64,000 bases of DNA, taken from the NCBI GenBank assembly GCA_037367405.1, contig JAZKJV010008879.1, positions 62,001-126,000 on the forward strand, given 5' to 3'. The DNA is from Ottelia alismoides (lineage: Eukaryota > Streptophyta > Magnoliopsida > Alismatales > Hydrocharitaceae). Positions 35,347 to 45,186 of this stretch are shown piece by piece; position 1 is the stretch's first letter; the number at the start of each line of letters is the position of its first letter. A program made the position numbers and the translations under genes. The notes under the pieces are model-generated. The model worked only from the letters and a program-made list of their open reading frames with translations. It was not told where the DNA came from and did not search any database.

Positions 35347-36120
35347 ATGATGCCAAGCTGGTACGGCACATGCTTTATTTATCCCATCTCTGACTCGAAA
35401 TGGGTGAGTCCTCTACATGTAATTTTAAAGAAATCAGGACTCACCGTGGTTACCAATGATAAAGGAGAGGAGATTTCTATTCTGATACCAGCATCTTGGC
35501 ATGTATGTGTTGATTACCGCCGTCTGAATTCAGCAACAAAGAAGGACCACTTCCCCTTGTCGTTCATTGATGAAGTGTCGGAAAGACTAGCCGACACAAA
35601 GTTCTTCTACTTTCTGGATGGGCACTCCATGTACAACCAAGTGGCGATTACCCTTGAGGACCAAAATAAGACTACCTTCCCTTACCCGTTCGTCACCTAT
35701 GCTTTTCGAAGAATGCCCTTTGGATTGTGTAATGCACCTACCACATTCCAAAGATGCATGCTTGTCATCTTCACCAATATGGATGTATGTTTTCTCGAGG
35801 TGTTTATGGATGACTTCTAAGTCTAAGGTGATAGTTTCGATGCTTTTTGTTCAAAACCTAGACCGAGTACTTCAGATGTTCCACGAAGTTAATCTCGTGC
35901 TCTCATGGGAAAAGAGCCACTTCATGGTCACCAAAGGGATTGTGTTGGGCCATGTAATTTCCAAACGTGGCATGGAAGTCAACCAGAAAGGTGGACATCA
36001 TCAGCAAACTTCAATCACCTTAGGATATCAAACAACTGAGGTCATTCCTAGGGCACATTGGATTTTACAGAAGATTCATCAAAGACTTCAACCGCACCGC
36101 CTGACCTCTTACTGAGTTAC
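35347..36120 (+). pseudogene. Reverse transcriptase domain of element D
   Basis: Open from 35347 to 35820 with ISDSKWVSPLHVILKKSG (segment missing in A), WHVCVDYRRLNSATKK, FLDGHSMYNQVAI, FGLCNAPTTFQRCM and the catalytic box FMDDF, followed by a stop at 35818. RT continues in a second frame with VNLVLSWEKSHFMVTKGIVL and GHVISKRGMEV (about 35886-35985). This is the best-preserved pol segment of D and shows which bases A has lost. Confidence 0.9.
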
Positions 36121-36600
36121 TATGCAAGGAGATCGAGTTTACAGTTGATGAGTAGGTTCTCCTTTCTTTTAATCTGTTAAAGGAGGTAGTCACTCAAGCT
36201 ACAGTGTTGCAGTTGCCCGACTGATCGTTACCATTTGAGATCATGACCGATGCATCAGATTTTGCAGTTGATGTGGTGTCGGTATAGAGGAAAGACAAGG
36301 TGCCCTATGCCATTCACTATGCTGGCAAGACACTAGACAAAGCCCATAGAAATTACACTGTTACAGAAAAGGAGAATCTGGTCATGGTTTTCACCCTAGG
36401 GAAGTTCAGTTCCTATCTGCTTGGATCAGAAGTCACCATTTTTACCGACCACTCTGTTATATGGTACATACGGGAAAAGAAGGATGCGAAGCCAAGACTG
36501 ATCAGATGGATCCTTCTCCTCTAGGAATTCAATCTAGAAATCGAAGACAATCCTGAAGTTCAGAATGTGGTAGAAGATTATGTCTCCATACTTTAAAGTC
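36121..36600 (+). pseudogene. RNase H domain of element D
   Basis: FEIMTDASDFAVDVV near 36235 carries the first catalytic Asp. [20 protein letters not shown] then the Glu of TEKEN at about 36370, and [13 protein letters not shown] with the third catalytic Asp at about 36447. A stop at 36522-36524 and further stops follow. The Asp that is mutated to Asn in A is intact here. Confidence 0.85.
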
Positions 36601-38000
36601 AAGAGCCTTTGGTTGACAACAAGCCCATCACAAACATATTCCCAGATGAATCAATTTTGGCAGTGATGTCTCTCCCATGGTACGCCAATATTGTGAACTA
36701 CATCATCTCTAGTGTAGTCCCACAAGATTGGACAAAGAGCAAAAAGGACAAATTCTTGTCCTAGATCCACTTGAAAGACCCACTCTTATTTCGGGAAGGA
36801 GCAGATTGCATTTGGCAATGTTGCATTCCGCAAGAGGAGTAGAAAAGTGTCCTAGAGCACTTTTATTTGCTTGGATCTAGTGGACACGACTCTAGAGACA
36901 GAACGACGGTAAAAATATTGTAGTCTGGCCTTTCGTGGCTACACTAATCAAGGATGCCGCAACCTTTGTGAAATGTTGCACAGATTTTCAGAAGATGGGA
37001 GGAACCCTCATAACAGAAAACTCTATGCCACTAAAATTTATTTTGATTTCAGATGCGTTCGATGCATGGGGTATTGATTTCATGGACCCCTTTCCCAACA
37101 ACCAAGGCTACGAGCATATCCCTCCTACTATTGATTATGTAGGTCATTGGGTTGAATCTATCCCTGCCTGAGTCGTAGACAACATTATAATTTGTCTATT
37201 TCTGAAAGAGAACATTGTATCACAGTTAAGGATTACAAAAATATTGATATCATGCGGGGTATTCATTTTCATTAACAAAAGGGTCAAGAAATTAACAAAG
37301 GAGTACGACATTGAGCACTAAGTCGCATCCCTTATCATCCCCATATCAATGGCATGGATGAATTATCAAACAGAGAAATCAAGATGATCTTGTAGAAGGT
37401 TGTGGAGCCGGATAGAAAGAATTGGTCCCAACTCTTGGACTCAATCCTTCGAGCATACAAAACCGCTTACAAATCTACTTTGGGCATGTCGTCCTACCAT
37501 CTTGTGTATAGAAAACCATGCCATCTGCCCATGGAAATGATCCACAAATTATTATGGGCAGTCAATATTTGCAATTTGAACTCAACAAAGGTAGTCAAAA
37601 AAGAAAAAAGAATCTGAACTAGCTCATGAAAATTTGAGACTATGCATATGATAACACATTGATGTATAATGAGGAGGTTAAATGCTAGCATGATGACAAA
37701 TCAGACGAACAACCTTTGAGATCGGACAGAAAGTGTGGTTATTTGATGCAAATTTAAAGATAATCTCGGGCAAATTAAAGAGTGAATGGACATGGCCATT
37801 CATAGTACAAGAAGTGCGTGACATTGGAAGCATTGTGATATCAGAATTGTTGCCTGATGCACAACCGTTTGTCGTCAGTGTACATTTACTGAAGCCTTAC
37901 CTTGAGCATAACACTTTCTTGGTCATTGTCGATTCAGTACAAGTGATATGCAACGAAGAAGCATCCACAATCATAGCAACATCGAAAAAATTAAGATAAT
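36601..38000 (+). pseudogene. Integrase of element D, broken
   Basis: Zinc-finger remnants precede KCCTDFQKM (about 36970; the second Cys of the CxxC pair is Phe). The core reads WGIDFMDPFP (about 37068, first Asp) and IDYVGHWVESIPA. The second Asp region is decayed. The Glu region reads DELSNREIKMIL near 37355, with the catalytic Glu before LSNREIK. Then come DRKNWSQLLDSILRAYKTAY, the C-terminal MSSYHLVYRKPCHLP, and KSEWTWPFIVQEVRD (37733-37999). Stops break it in several places. No chromodomain is seen, as in A. Confidence 0.88.
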
Positions 38001-38079
38001 GTTACTCAAAAACTCTTCCTTTAGTTTTCTTCTTTCTGTTGTATCTTCCATCTTTTGCTTTGTTTTTCTCATTCATTTC

Positions 38080-38480
38080 TTCTACACTTAAGATATGATT
38101 CATCCTAAGTATAGGGGAGATGACTGACGTAATTTGTTCACTCCTTGTCTCACCACATGTCTCTTCTCTAGTTGATATTCCTGTATATACTTAAGGATGT
38201 CTTACCCTAAGTATAGAGGGAGACAAGGCGAATTATGAGTTTTTCTTTCCCACCCTCAACCCTCCCTGCATATACAATCTGCTATACTTAGGATCATTTG
38301 ATACTAAGTACAGGGGTACAGGGGTACGATCAACTTCTCATTTTTTTCATTCATTATTCCTTAATCGTTGTAGTATAGGCTTTTCTATACTTAATATGAT
38401 TTATGTCTTCCATTGTTATCTCTGATCTACGAGGGCATAGCTCAAGCTATGTATAGGGGGTCGTATATACGTTGTATATA
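38080..38480 (+). repeat. Array of PPT-like hairpin repeats downstream of integrase (element D)
   Basis: Inverted repeats of the same type as 4895-5410. Arms at 38082-38094 with 38102-38114 (CTACACTTAAGAT / ATCCTAAGTATAG), about 38185-38195 with 38206-38216, 38282-38291 with 38304-38313, 38372-38378 with 38384-38391, and a degenerate ATAGCTCAAGCTATG near 38437. The 3' arms run into GGGGAG, GAGGGAG, GGGGTA and GGGGG, resembling the PPT core. Position relative to the integrase stop is the same as in A. Confidence 0.78.
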
Positions 38481-40316
38481 ATTTAGTCCATAACTTGAAC
38501 TTTCATAAAACAATATATATACATATACAATTATACTCCTCGAAATCTTTTGTATATACTGAATAATAATTAGGTAAAAATGTTTTGTAAAATTTTTGAA
38601 AAATATTTGTAAATCTATTTGAAAAATCTTTTGAAAACTATTTGAAAAATATTTTGGAAAATGTTTTCAACCTTTGCAAAAGTATTTGATTTATAAAAAT
38701 TTCTTTTTTTAAATGTGAAATAAAATGTTTTGAAATCTATCTACAAATGTTTGGAAAGTGGTTGCAAAAATATTTGAAAAATCTATATATAATGTTTGAA
38801 AAACCTTTGCAAAATAGTTTTCAAATGTTTGTAAATGTGTGTAAAAATGTTTGTATTACAGTTTTCAAGGATGTTTGTGAAACTATTTTCAAATAAGTTT
38901 GAGGAATATATACATCATTCAAATAAATTCTTTACAAATTGTATATACATACCTGTAAAATGACTAACATTCAATCTGTAAATCCTCCACCCTAATTCAC
39001 GTAAATAACAAGATGCACGCTCCTGTATATATATCTGTACACACTTCTTTTTGTGTCAAAAGCCTTTTTGATTTGAAAAATCCCAAAAGCGTTTGCAAAA
39101 TCTATTCAAAAAATGCATAAAAAATTGCAAAACCTTTTCTAAAAACTCATAAAAATTTCATAATTTGAAAATTGCATCATAAAAATATTTTCTTGCAATG
39201 TACATAACATTTTGTATTTTTTGAATTTGAGTTCAATAATTGAACAAGTCTAAGTAAAATACGAAGATTGTAGTTTAGTTGGACCTTATACTTAATCACA
39301 TGAACCTTGTAGAAATTAAAATTGAGATACTTCAGGTCTGCTTGAAATAATTCTTTGAGATCATGAGACTTAGTTCAATGTCATCGTGACTGCATAAGTA
39401 GAGTATTTCGGAGCACACACACGACTCTTGTTTATAATGACCTAGCTTGTGCACCTTCACCTTTCACTTTACGCATCTCAGTTGAAGTGGTAGAGGGCTG
39501 GATTTGTTGGTATGACACAAAAGCCAAAGGAAACATCATGAGTCAAGCTTTTGTGGCCATTGTACCCCAACCCAATCCAATGGCGACGAGGTATAATAAT
39601 AGAAGTTATGGGGTTGAAATAATGCTTCAAAAGAGGGATAGTCTAATGGCTCAAGAATAAAAAGTTCTTATGTAATTGTTGTTGTATATAGTATTCCAAA
39701 AAAAAGTGGGCATGCCAAATTGAAAATAAAATGCATGTCTAAGTGTACATATTTGTATAATTAATAAGTTAGGTTGAGCCTCAAAGTCATATGTTTGGAG
39801 CCTGCAGTCGGATGACTTCACTATACTAATCAAGCATCATAGGATAGGTAACATTGGCTACCGCCCATTCTTCTCTCCACCTCCTCTTCTTGAGCTAGTT
39901 GTACTTGAACTTAGAAGGGAATACCCCGCTTCTCGAGAAAGAGTTGTTGGATTGGAGAATTAGGGTCACCATGTTGGAGAAGACTGTTTTTTTACTGCTT
40001 CAGGCGAGGGGAGCTGCATATCTCACACTATCCATGATGGATTCATAGTCATAAGGGTTTGCATATGAGTCGAAGTATTCTGACCTGGATATTGAGGAGA
40101 CTTGTGCAGAGTTTTGGGATTCTCGAAGGATGTTGTTTTTCAAACCCACTTCCCAATAAGGTTTCAACCGCACCTAAAATCCAATGGTCCGACTTAAGCT
40201 TCAAAGTTTGATTTTGCGAAGACAAGCTTGAAAATTAAAATCAATCCAATTTCTTTCTTTTTGTTTTCTTTATTTTTATTTATTTTCTACACTTATTGCA
40301 TATTGTTATGTCTAGC
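38481..40316 (+). other. 3' noncoding region of element D
   Basis: Contains a tract rich in TTTTGAAAA / TATTTGAAAAAT repeats (about 38580-38900, again near 39060-39180), then a part at 39250-40310 homologous to 2990-4050 of A in the opposite orientation. No convincing ORF or env-like gene is present. Confidence 0.6.
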
Positions 40317-40333
40317 AAAGGAAAGTATAGGAG
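40317..40333 (+). other. Polypurine tract of element D
   Basis: AAAGGAAAGTATAGGAG directly before the 3' LTR terminus TGACGAATC at 40334. Same core (AAAGTATAGG) as the PPT of A. Confidence 0.88.
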
Positions 40334-43300
40334 TGACGAATCTCCATCTCATCACCTTTATTCTATCATTTTAGCCTTAAAAGCCCTAGTTAATGCATGT
40401 TAATGCATTATTTTATACAAATTAACATTCTTTATTTGTCTCATTTATTGTATATAAAATATTGGTTTTAAAATGCCAAAATTATAGAATAAAGAAAAGA
40501 AAAGAAAAGTAATAAAATATCGAAGGTATTTTATGACCCTAAACCTCGAGACGTATGCCTCTTAATGATTGGGTCGACAAAGAATAAAGTAGGGGAGATA
40601 AGGGTCAAAAGTCCAATAAAATTCACACTCTTTTTCTCATCAATTGTCCACTTCTGGGACATATTTTATTTTCTATTATTTATACCTCAAATGAAGAAAC
40701 TTTTTACATGAATGTTGTAGATAATAATACATAGAAAAATAAACAATTGAGTTTACATAAAAATAATATACTATGTACATTTTATACTCAGAATAAAAAG
40801 ACTAGACCCAAATTTCCCATGCCCATATCTCCTAAATAAAACATAAAACGTATCAAAATAACTTTAATTGTACATAACTTTTAATAAGCTATTTAATGAA
40901 GGTGGTTTCATCCAATTTGGAGTTAAGGTGTAAAAGTTAGGTTTTGGACCCTTATAATCATTTTTTATTCTTTATTGTTTTTACAATTTTATAATTTTAT
41001 AATTTTTTAAATATTATTCATAATATATATATACTTAGAATATGATAAAACCATAAAGGAAATACAAAGTAAAATAAGTCTATGTAAAGACATAGATGAA
41101 ATACCTATACTTATACCTATATTATATATATCCCTGTTAAATTATGTATACAAACACCATCAGAAAAATACAATAAAAATATACTTGTGCACATAAAAAT
41201 AAGTTATAAATATACCAATATAATAATAAAATAATAGAATAAAAATACAAAATAAGAATAAAATATAAAAAAACATAGATAAATATACTTATAAATATAC
41301 CCTTAAAAGTAAAACTTGTAATAAATTAACCCAGAAAAATAAATAAAATAATATTAAAATACAACATAAAATAAAAAAAATTATATCTAAAAAATAATAA
41401 AATCATTTACTATTTTTAATTGATTAATTTAGAATAAAATTACTATTTTGTCCTAATATGGTTCGTTGTGGATATAAGCCCGGGATTGGCCCAAGATAGA
41501 TATGAATGGAGGCGAAGAATCCATGTAGCCGACCCTACTTAATTGTGGGATAAGGCTTTGTTGTTGTTGTTGTTGTATGGTCCGTTGTGGACCGATTACG
41601 CCACACGAATAGTTGACCTCTAGTCAACTACCCGAGCTTCACCTCTGACACATTCTGGACCTCGAGCCTGCCACCTTCTCTTCCTCCAACTGATCGATCT
41701 AGACCTTATCTTACCTCATATCCTTCATGGATTCGATTCACATCACACCCATCTCTCACGCATAATCATCATATTCTTCTGATTAGACTCGAGCCTTGAA
41801 TAATCATCACTCCAAAAATCGTTAGTCCTTCTGTGTATAAATAATATTCCAGGTCCTTCGCTCCATTCTTGATCCCCCTTGGAGCTCCAAACCATATCCT
41901 TGTGTAAATATAGAAGGCCTGGTGATAGCGAAAGACCTTACATGAGCTTGGGACGGCGGAGTGAGGAAGCGACAGCGACCCACGGTCGCCTTTCGGTCAT
42001 CCTTATCCCTACCTACCATCAGGTATAAGAGTCGTGTCTTTTTAATTCCCAGGTAGATTTCTTCATAACATTTTCAATTATGTAATTAGTTTTATAGTTA
42101 ATTGATTAAGGTAGCTTTATTTCCAATCAAATTGTTCGTTGGAGCCGCTAAGGCTCCAGGTCTTTCACCGTGTTTTAGCATAGTTCCAACCACTATTTTC
42201 CCACATTTCATTCCCCCTTGCATTATCCATCTAAGCCATCCACGAATCCCACTGATCGTGCACCGATTAACGATATGAGGTTCACCTTCCGCCTTAAGTC
42301 GGAACCTCTCTGCCTACCTCATTTATCACATCATACGACTTCAATTTGAGTCAAACATCACATCATTGAGACCTAGCATTTTTCCGTGCAGGTCCCAGTG
42401 TCAAAGGACCCTTTGTGGGTTGATATAGGACTTGGAATAAGACTCCACGTGCCTCATGCTTCGACCAAGCTCCAAGACCCCAACAGTGGGTCCCAGACTT
42501 TTCTAAGGGCATCCCTATCTGTTGAAAACCTTCTCGGAGGTGTAGAGCCCAAGATCATTGAAGAACACCCCCAGATGTAGGAGTAATCAAGGATCAAAGC
42601 TCAGGGAAGACCACCTTCTTCCTTGTTCTTCCAAAGCAGCAACAATCGTCTGTTATAGGGAGGAGCCCTGGATCCATCAGTAGTTGTTGGATCTAGCGAA
42701 GCTCAGCCCCTCGATCTAAGACCGATATCTAATCTCAAGTATCCATGACCAAACCGTCATCGGGCATGGAGAAGGGGACATGTGGCAAGTGAAATGATCT
42801 GGATCGTCCGTCTCCATGCACTTTAGGGGCAAATTGCAAATCTCGCCCTGACATTTTTGTATTTATTTATCAGTCCTATAAATAATTAAATCAGTATAAT
42901 ATTTGTGTATATTTTGCAAAGAGACCCTTGTTGTTTATTGAATTAGTAAATGGGTCTAGTCCAGCTCAGCTTACGTGTCGTTCAACATGAGCTGGACAAA
43001 TTGCATGTATACCTTAACAGATTTTTTATTTATTTTTATTCTTACAAAAGTTAAAATTAGTTGTATATTTTTGGCAAATTCGCATAGAGCCCCTGACTTT
43101 AATTTTAATTGCAAATATGCCCTCGCCAGTACATGTATTTTTCATACATTAATTTCATTTATTTAAACTAGCACCCGTGCTCCAAAAATTATGCAAAACT
43201 AGAGTTGGATGCATGCTAACATGTACTTTAACGCTACATATTTATTTTTGCATTTTAGGCATTTTAATTATTTATTAAAAATTAAATGAGCACATTTTTC

Positions 43301-43627
43301 TCCCCGTCTAACATAAAAAATACCATAAAAAGATTAAAATGTTTTGAAAAATTTAAAAAAATATGTTGTTTACTTTAGTATTTATTAACTCTAGACAAAA
43401 ATCCCTAAAAATGGAAAAAGAAATAGATAAAAAAGAAGAAGCTCTATTATCAAATAAAAATATTAAAAATCGTCAAAAATACTCAAAATATTTATTTTTG
43501 TTTATGTATTTTGTTTTTTAATTATAGATTAATATTGGTTTGGAGAATTTCGGACTTTATTTTATATTTTTAATCTTCAAATCAAGCTTGCTAATTTATT
43601 TATTCCCTGATTTGGGATATTTTTTAA
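40334..43627 (+). repeat. 3' LTR of element D, truncated
   Basis: Aligns with 25726 to about 28907 of the 5' LTR. Homology stops at about 43622-43627 (TTTGGGATATTTTT then unrelated AAGGGTTTGG), so the last ~0.7 kb is missing. It contains an Au-SINE fragment (41472-41576) that the 5' LTR lacks. The facing W-box pair GTTGACCTCTAGTCAAC lies at about 41613-41629. Confidence 0.88.
41472..41576 (+). mobile_element. 5'-truncated Au-type SINE in D 3' LTR
   Basis: The text GAATCCATGTAGCCGACC, then TTAATTGTGGGATAAGGC, ending in (TTG)n, is the known 3' part of the plant Au SINE. The insert is bounded by a 14 bp duplication, ATGGTTCGTTGTGG (41458-41471) and ATGGTCCGTTGTGG (41577-41590), differing at one base. 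The 5' LTR of D has a single copy of this site near 26871 and no insert. Only about the last 105 bp is present, without the polymerase III boxes, so it arrived truncated. SINEs move with LINE-encoded machinery. Confidence 0.9.
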
Positions 43628-43869
43628 GGGTTTGGCTCCACAACAAAGTCCTCCTAGCTAATCACGTGTAAGGGATATCGGATGTACTTTCGCATATCAG
43701 ACATGTGGAACACATCGCGGATGCGCTCGAGGTGTATGGGAAGGGCCACCTTGTAGGCCACTTTCCCAACACGGGCCAAAATCTCGAATGGTCCCATAAA
43801 CCGTGGTGCTAGCTTTCCCTTCGCACCGAAACGATGTACTCCCCTAATTGGTGATACACATAAGAACAC
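43628..43869 (-). pseudogene. Chromovirus integrase C-terminal fragment
   Basis: A 71-codon open piece reading FGAKGKLAPRFMGPFEILAR, VGKVAYKVALP and DVFHMSDMRKYI. This is the SH3-like part of the integrase C-terminus that precedes the chromodomain in chromovirus-type Ty3/gypsy elements, a different lineage from A-D. Upstream and downstream parts are missing on both sides. The frame continues past a stop as EDFVVEPNP towards 43636. Confidence 0.85.
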
Positions 43870-44085
43870 GAAGTTCCAAGACCTATTTACGGATGATAAT
43901 GAGATCCATAAATTCCTCTACCCCGAGGAAGGAATGGAGAATGCAGTCGAATTTCCCCTGTCGATCATGATGAGATTTTTGATGAGTCGCTTAAGGAGGT
44001 TTCTGTAGAGATGATGTGCCCTCAAGACTAAGCGCAGACCATTGGATATTCTTATAATGAAGAAGATATTATTGAAAACATCCAA
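43870..44085 (+). pseudogene. Athila pol linker fragment in plus orientation
   Basis: On the plus strand the DNA reads DDNEIHKFLYPEEGM and NAVEFPL, and further on NEEDIIE, matching the acidic protease-RT linker of A (DDNEIHKLLYPEEEV; DEEDIIEEF). It is oriented opposite to its neighbour at 44086-44690, which comes from the same gene region. Frame is broken. Confidence 0.78.
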
Positions 44086-44690
44086 GAAGCAGAAGTATTC
44101 CTTCACGACCAGCCTCTCAAGAATCTGGTCAATGAAGGGTGGTGAAAAGTGGTCCTTCTTTGTGACGAGATTTAGTATTCTATAATCCACACACACTCGC
44201 CAAGAAATGGGTACTCTGGTCACGATCTTCTCTCCTTTGTCATTCTTCACTATGGTGATCCCTGATTTCTTAGGCAGTACATGCAGAGGCCTCACCCATT
44301 TGTTATCGAAGATGTGATATATTAATCCTACATCACACAATTTCTGAATTTCTTTAATGATGTCTTCCTCAAGGAAAATGCGATTCGAGCAAAGGTAAGG
44401 GTTGATCCCATGGAGATCCAAAGTTTTCCAACCAATAGCCTTGAGATTTCGTTCAAGAACCTCTATCAGACGAGATTCTGGGTCTTCGATCAGATGAGCA
44501 TTGATGATGACTAAGTGCATGTTAGGTTCGCCTGCAAGGAAGGCGTACTTCATATTGGAGGGAAATTGTTTCAGCTCCGACGGAGTGGAAGTTGGTTCGA
44601 TGGTGACTTCGACTATCATAACGAGTGATGGTCCTTTCATCTGCTCGGTGTCCACCATGATTTGTTCTAACTCTTTCAAAAATTCATAAG
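44086..44690 (-). pseudogene. Athila protease-RT fragment in minus orientation
   Basis: Minus-strand frame 44679-43918 reads FLAGEPNMHLVIINAHL, AIGWKTLDLHGINPYL, NKWVRPLHVLPKKSGITIV, WRVCVDYRILNLVTKK and EYFCFLD, then leaves homology at about 44086, where the inverted plus-strand fragment begins. It corresponds to 9030-8540 of A but lacks about 12 codons after RIFLEED and keeps the KWV segment that A has lost. It is thus from another Athila copy. Confidence 0.85.
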
Positions 44691-45165
44691 TGTGTATAGC
44701 TAGTGGAAAATGTGTGACCTAAAAATTACGACCACAATCAAAAATAAATCTAAGCTAGTGTATGCGTACCTAATTTCTATGCCACTCAAGTTGTGACCCA
44801 GCCGCACAAAGGGGGAAGAAATACACCGATAAACCACAAAAATGTCTAGTCCAAATTACTACAAAAATCAGAATTAAGAGAGAGAGACCATGAAATGATG
44901 CAGAAATTAAAACTATCTAACTCTTTCTCACATAATAAAATTGAAAGCAGTCTTCTTCTTCACAGATCCTTGAATTTATATCCAAAACTGCTTCGACTAT
45001 CTATGAAGAGAGAAAATATAGTTAGAATCTAAAGTGATATAGAGGATGAAATTCAAATTAAATGTGAAAATAAAATGTAAAAATGAGAGACAGGAAAAAA
45101 TGACATAGAAATTAATTTCACAAAAATAATTACAGAAATTGATTTAAAACCTTAAAAATACGATG
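44691..45165 (-). other. Leader remnant next to LTR E
   Basis: AT-rich sequence between the RT fragment and the degenerate PBS. No ORF or other feature is supported. It is probably the residue of the E leader after deletion of most of the element. Confidence 0.4.
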
Positions 45166-45184
45166 TTCCCTAACAATAGCGCAA
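45166..45184 (-). other. Degenerate tRNA-Asp-type primer binding site (LTR E)
   Basis: Minus strand TTGCGCTATTGTTAGGGAA aligns with the tRNA-Asp complement TGGCGCCGTTGCCGGGGA with several C-to-T and G-to-A changes, and sits two bases from a TG/CA-type LTR end. Confidence 0.55.
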
Positions 45185-45186
45185 TT

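Larger units (their letters stand above)
25726..43627 (+). mobile_element. Athila-like retrotransposon D, full structure, 3' LTR truncated
   Basis: The plus-strand relative of A: 5' LTR, degenerate PBS, leader, gag, protease, RT, RNase H, integrase, hairpin array, 3' noncoding region, PPT and a 3' LTR that breaks off at 43627. All coding parts carry several stops and frameshifts. Its two LTRs differ by roughly ten percent or more by eye, so it is older than A. It is inserted into gag of C at 25725/25726. Confidence 0.9.
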
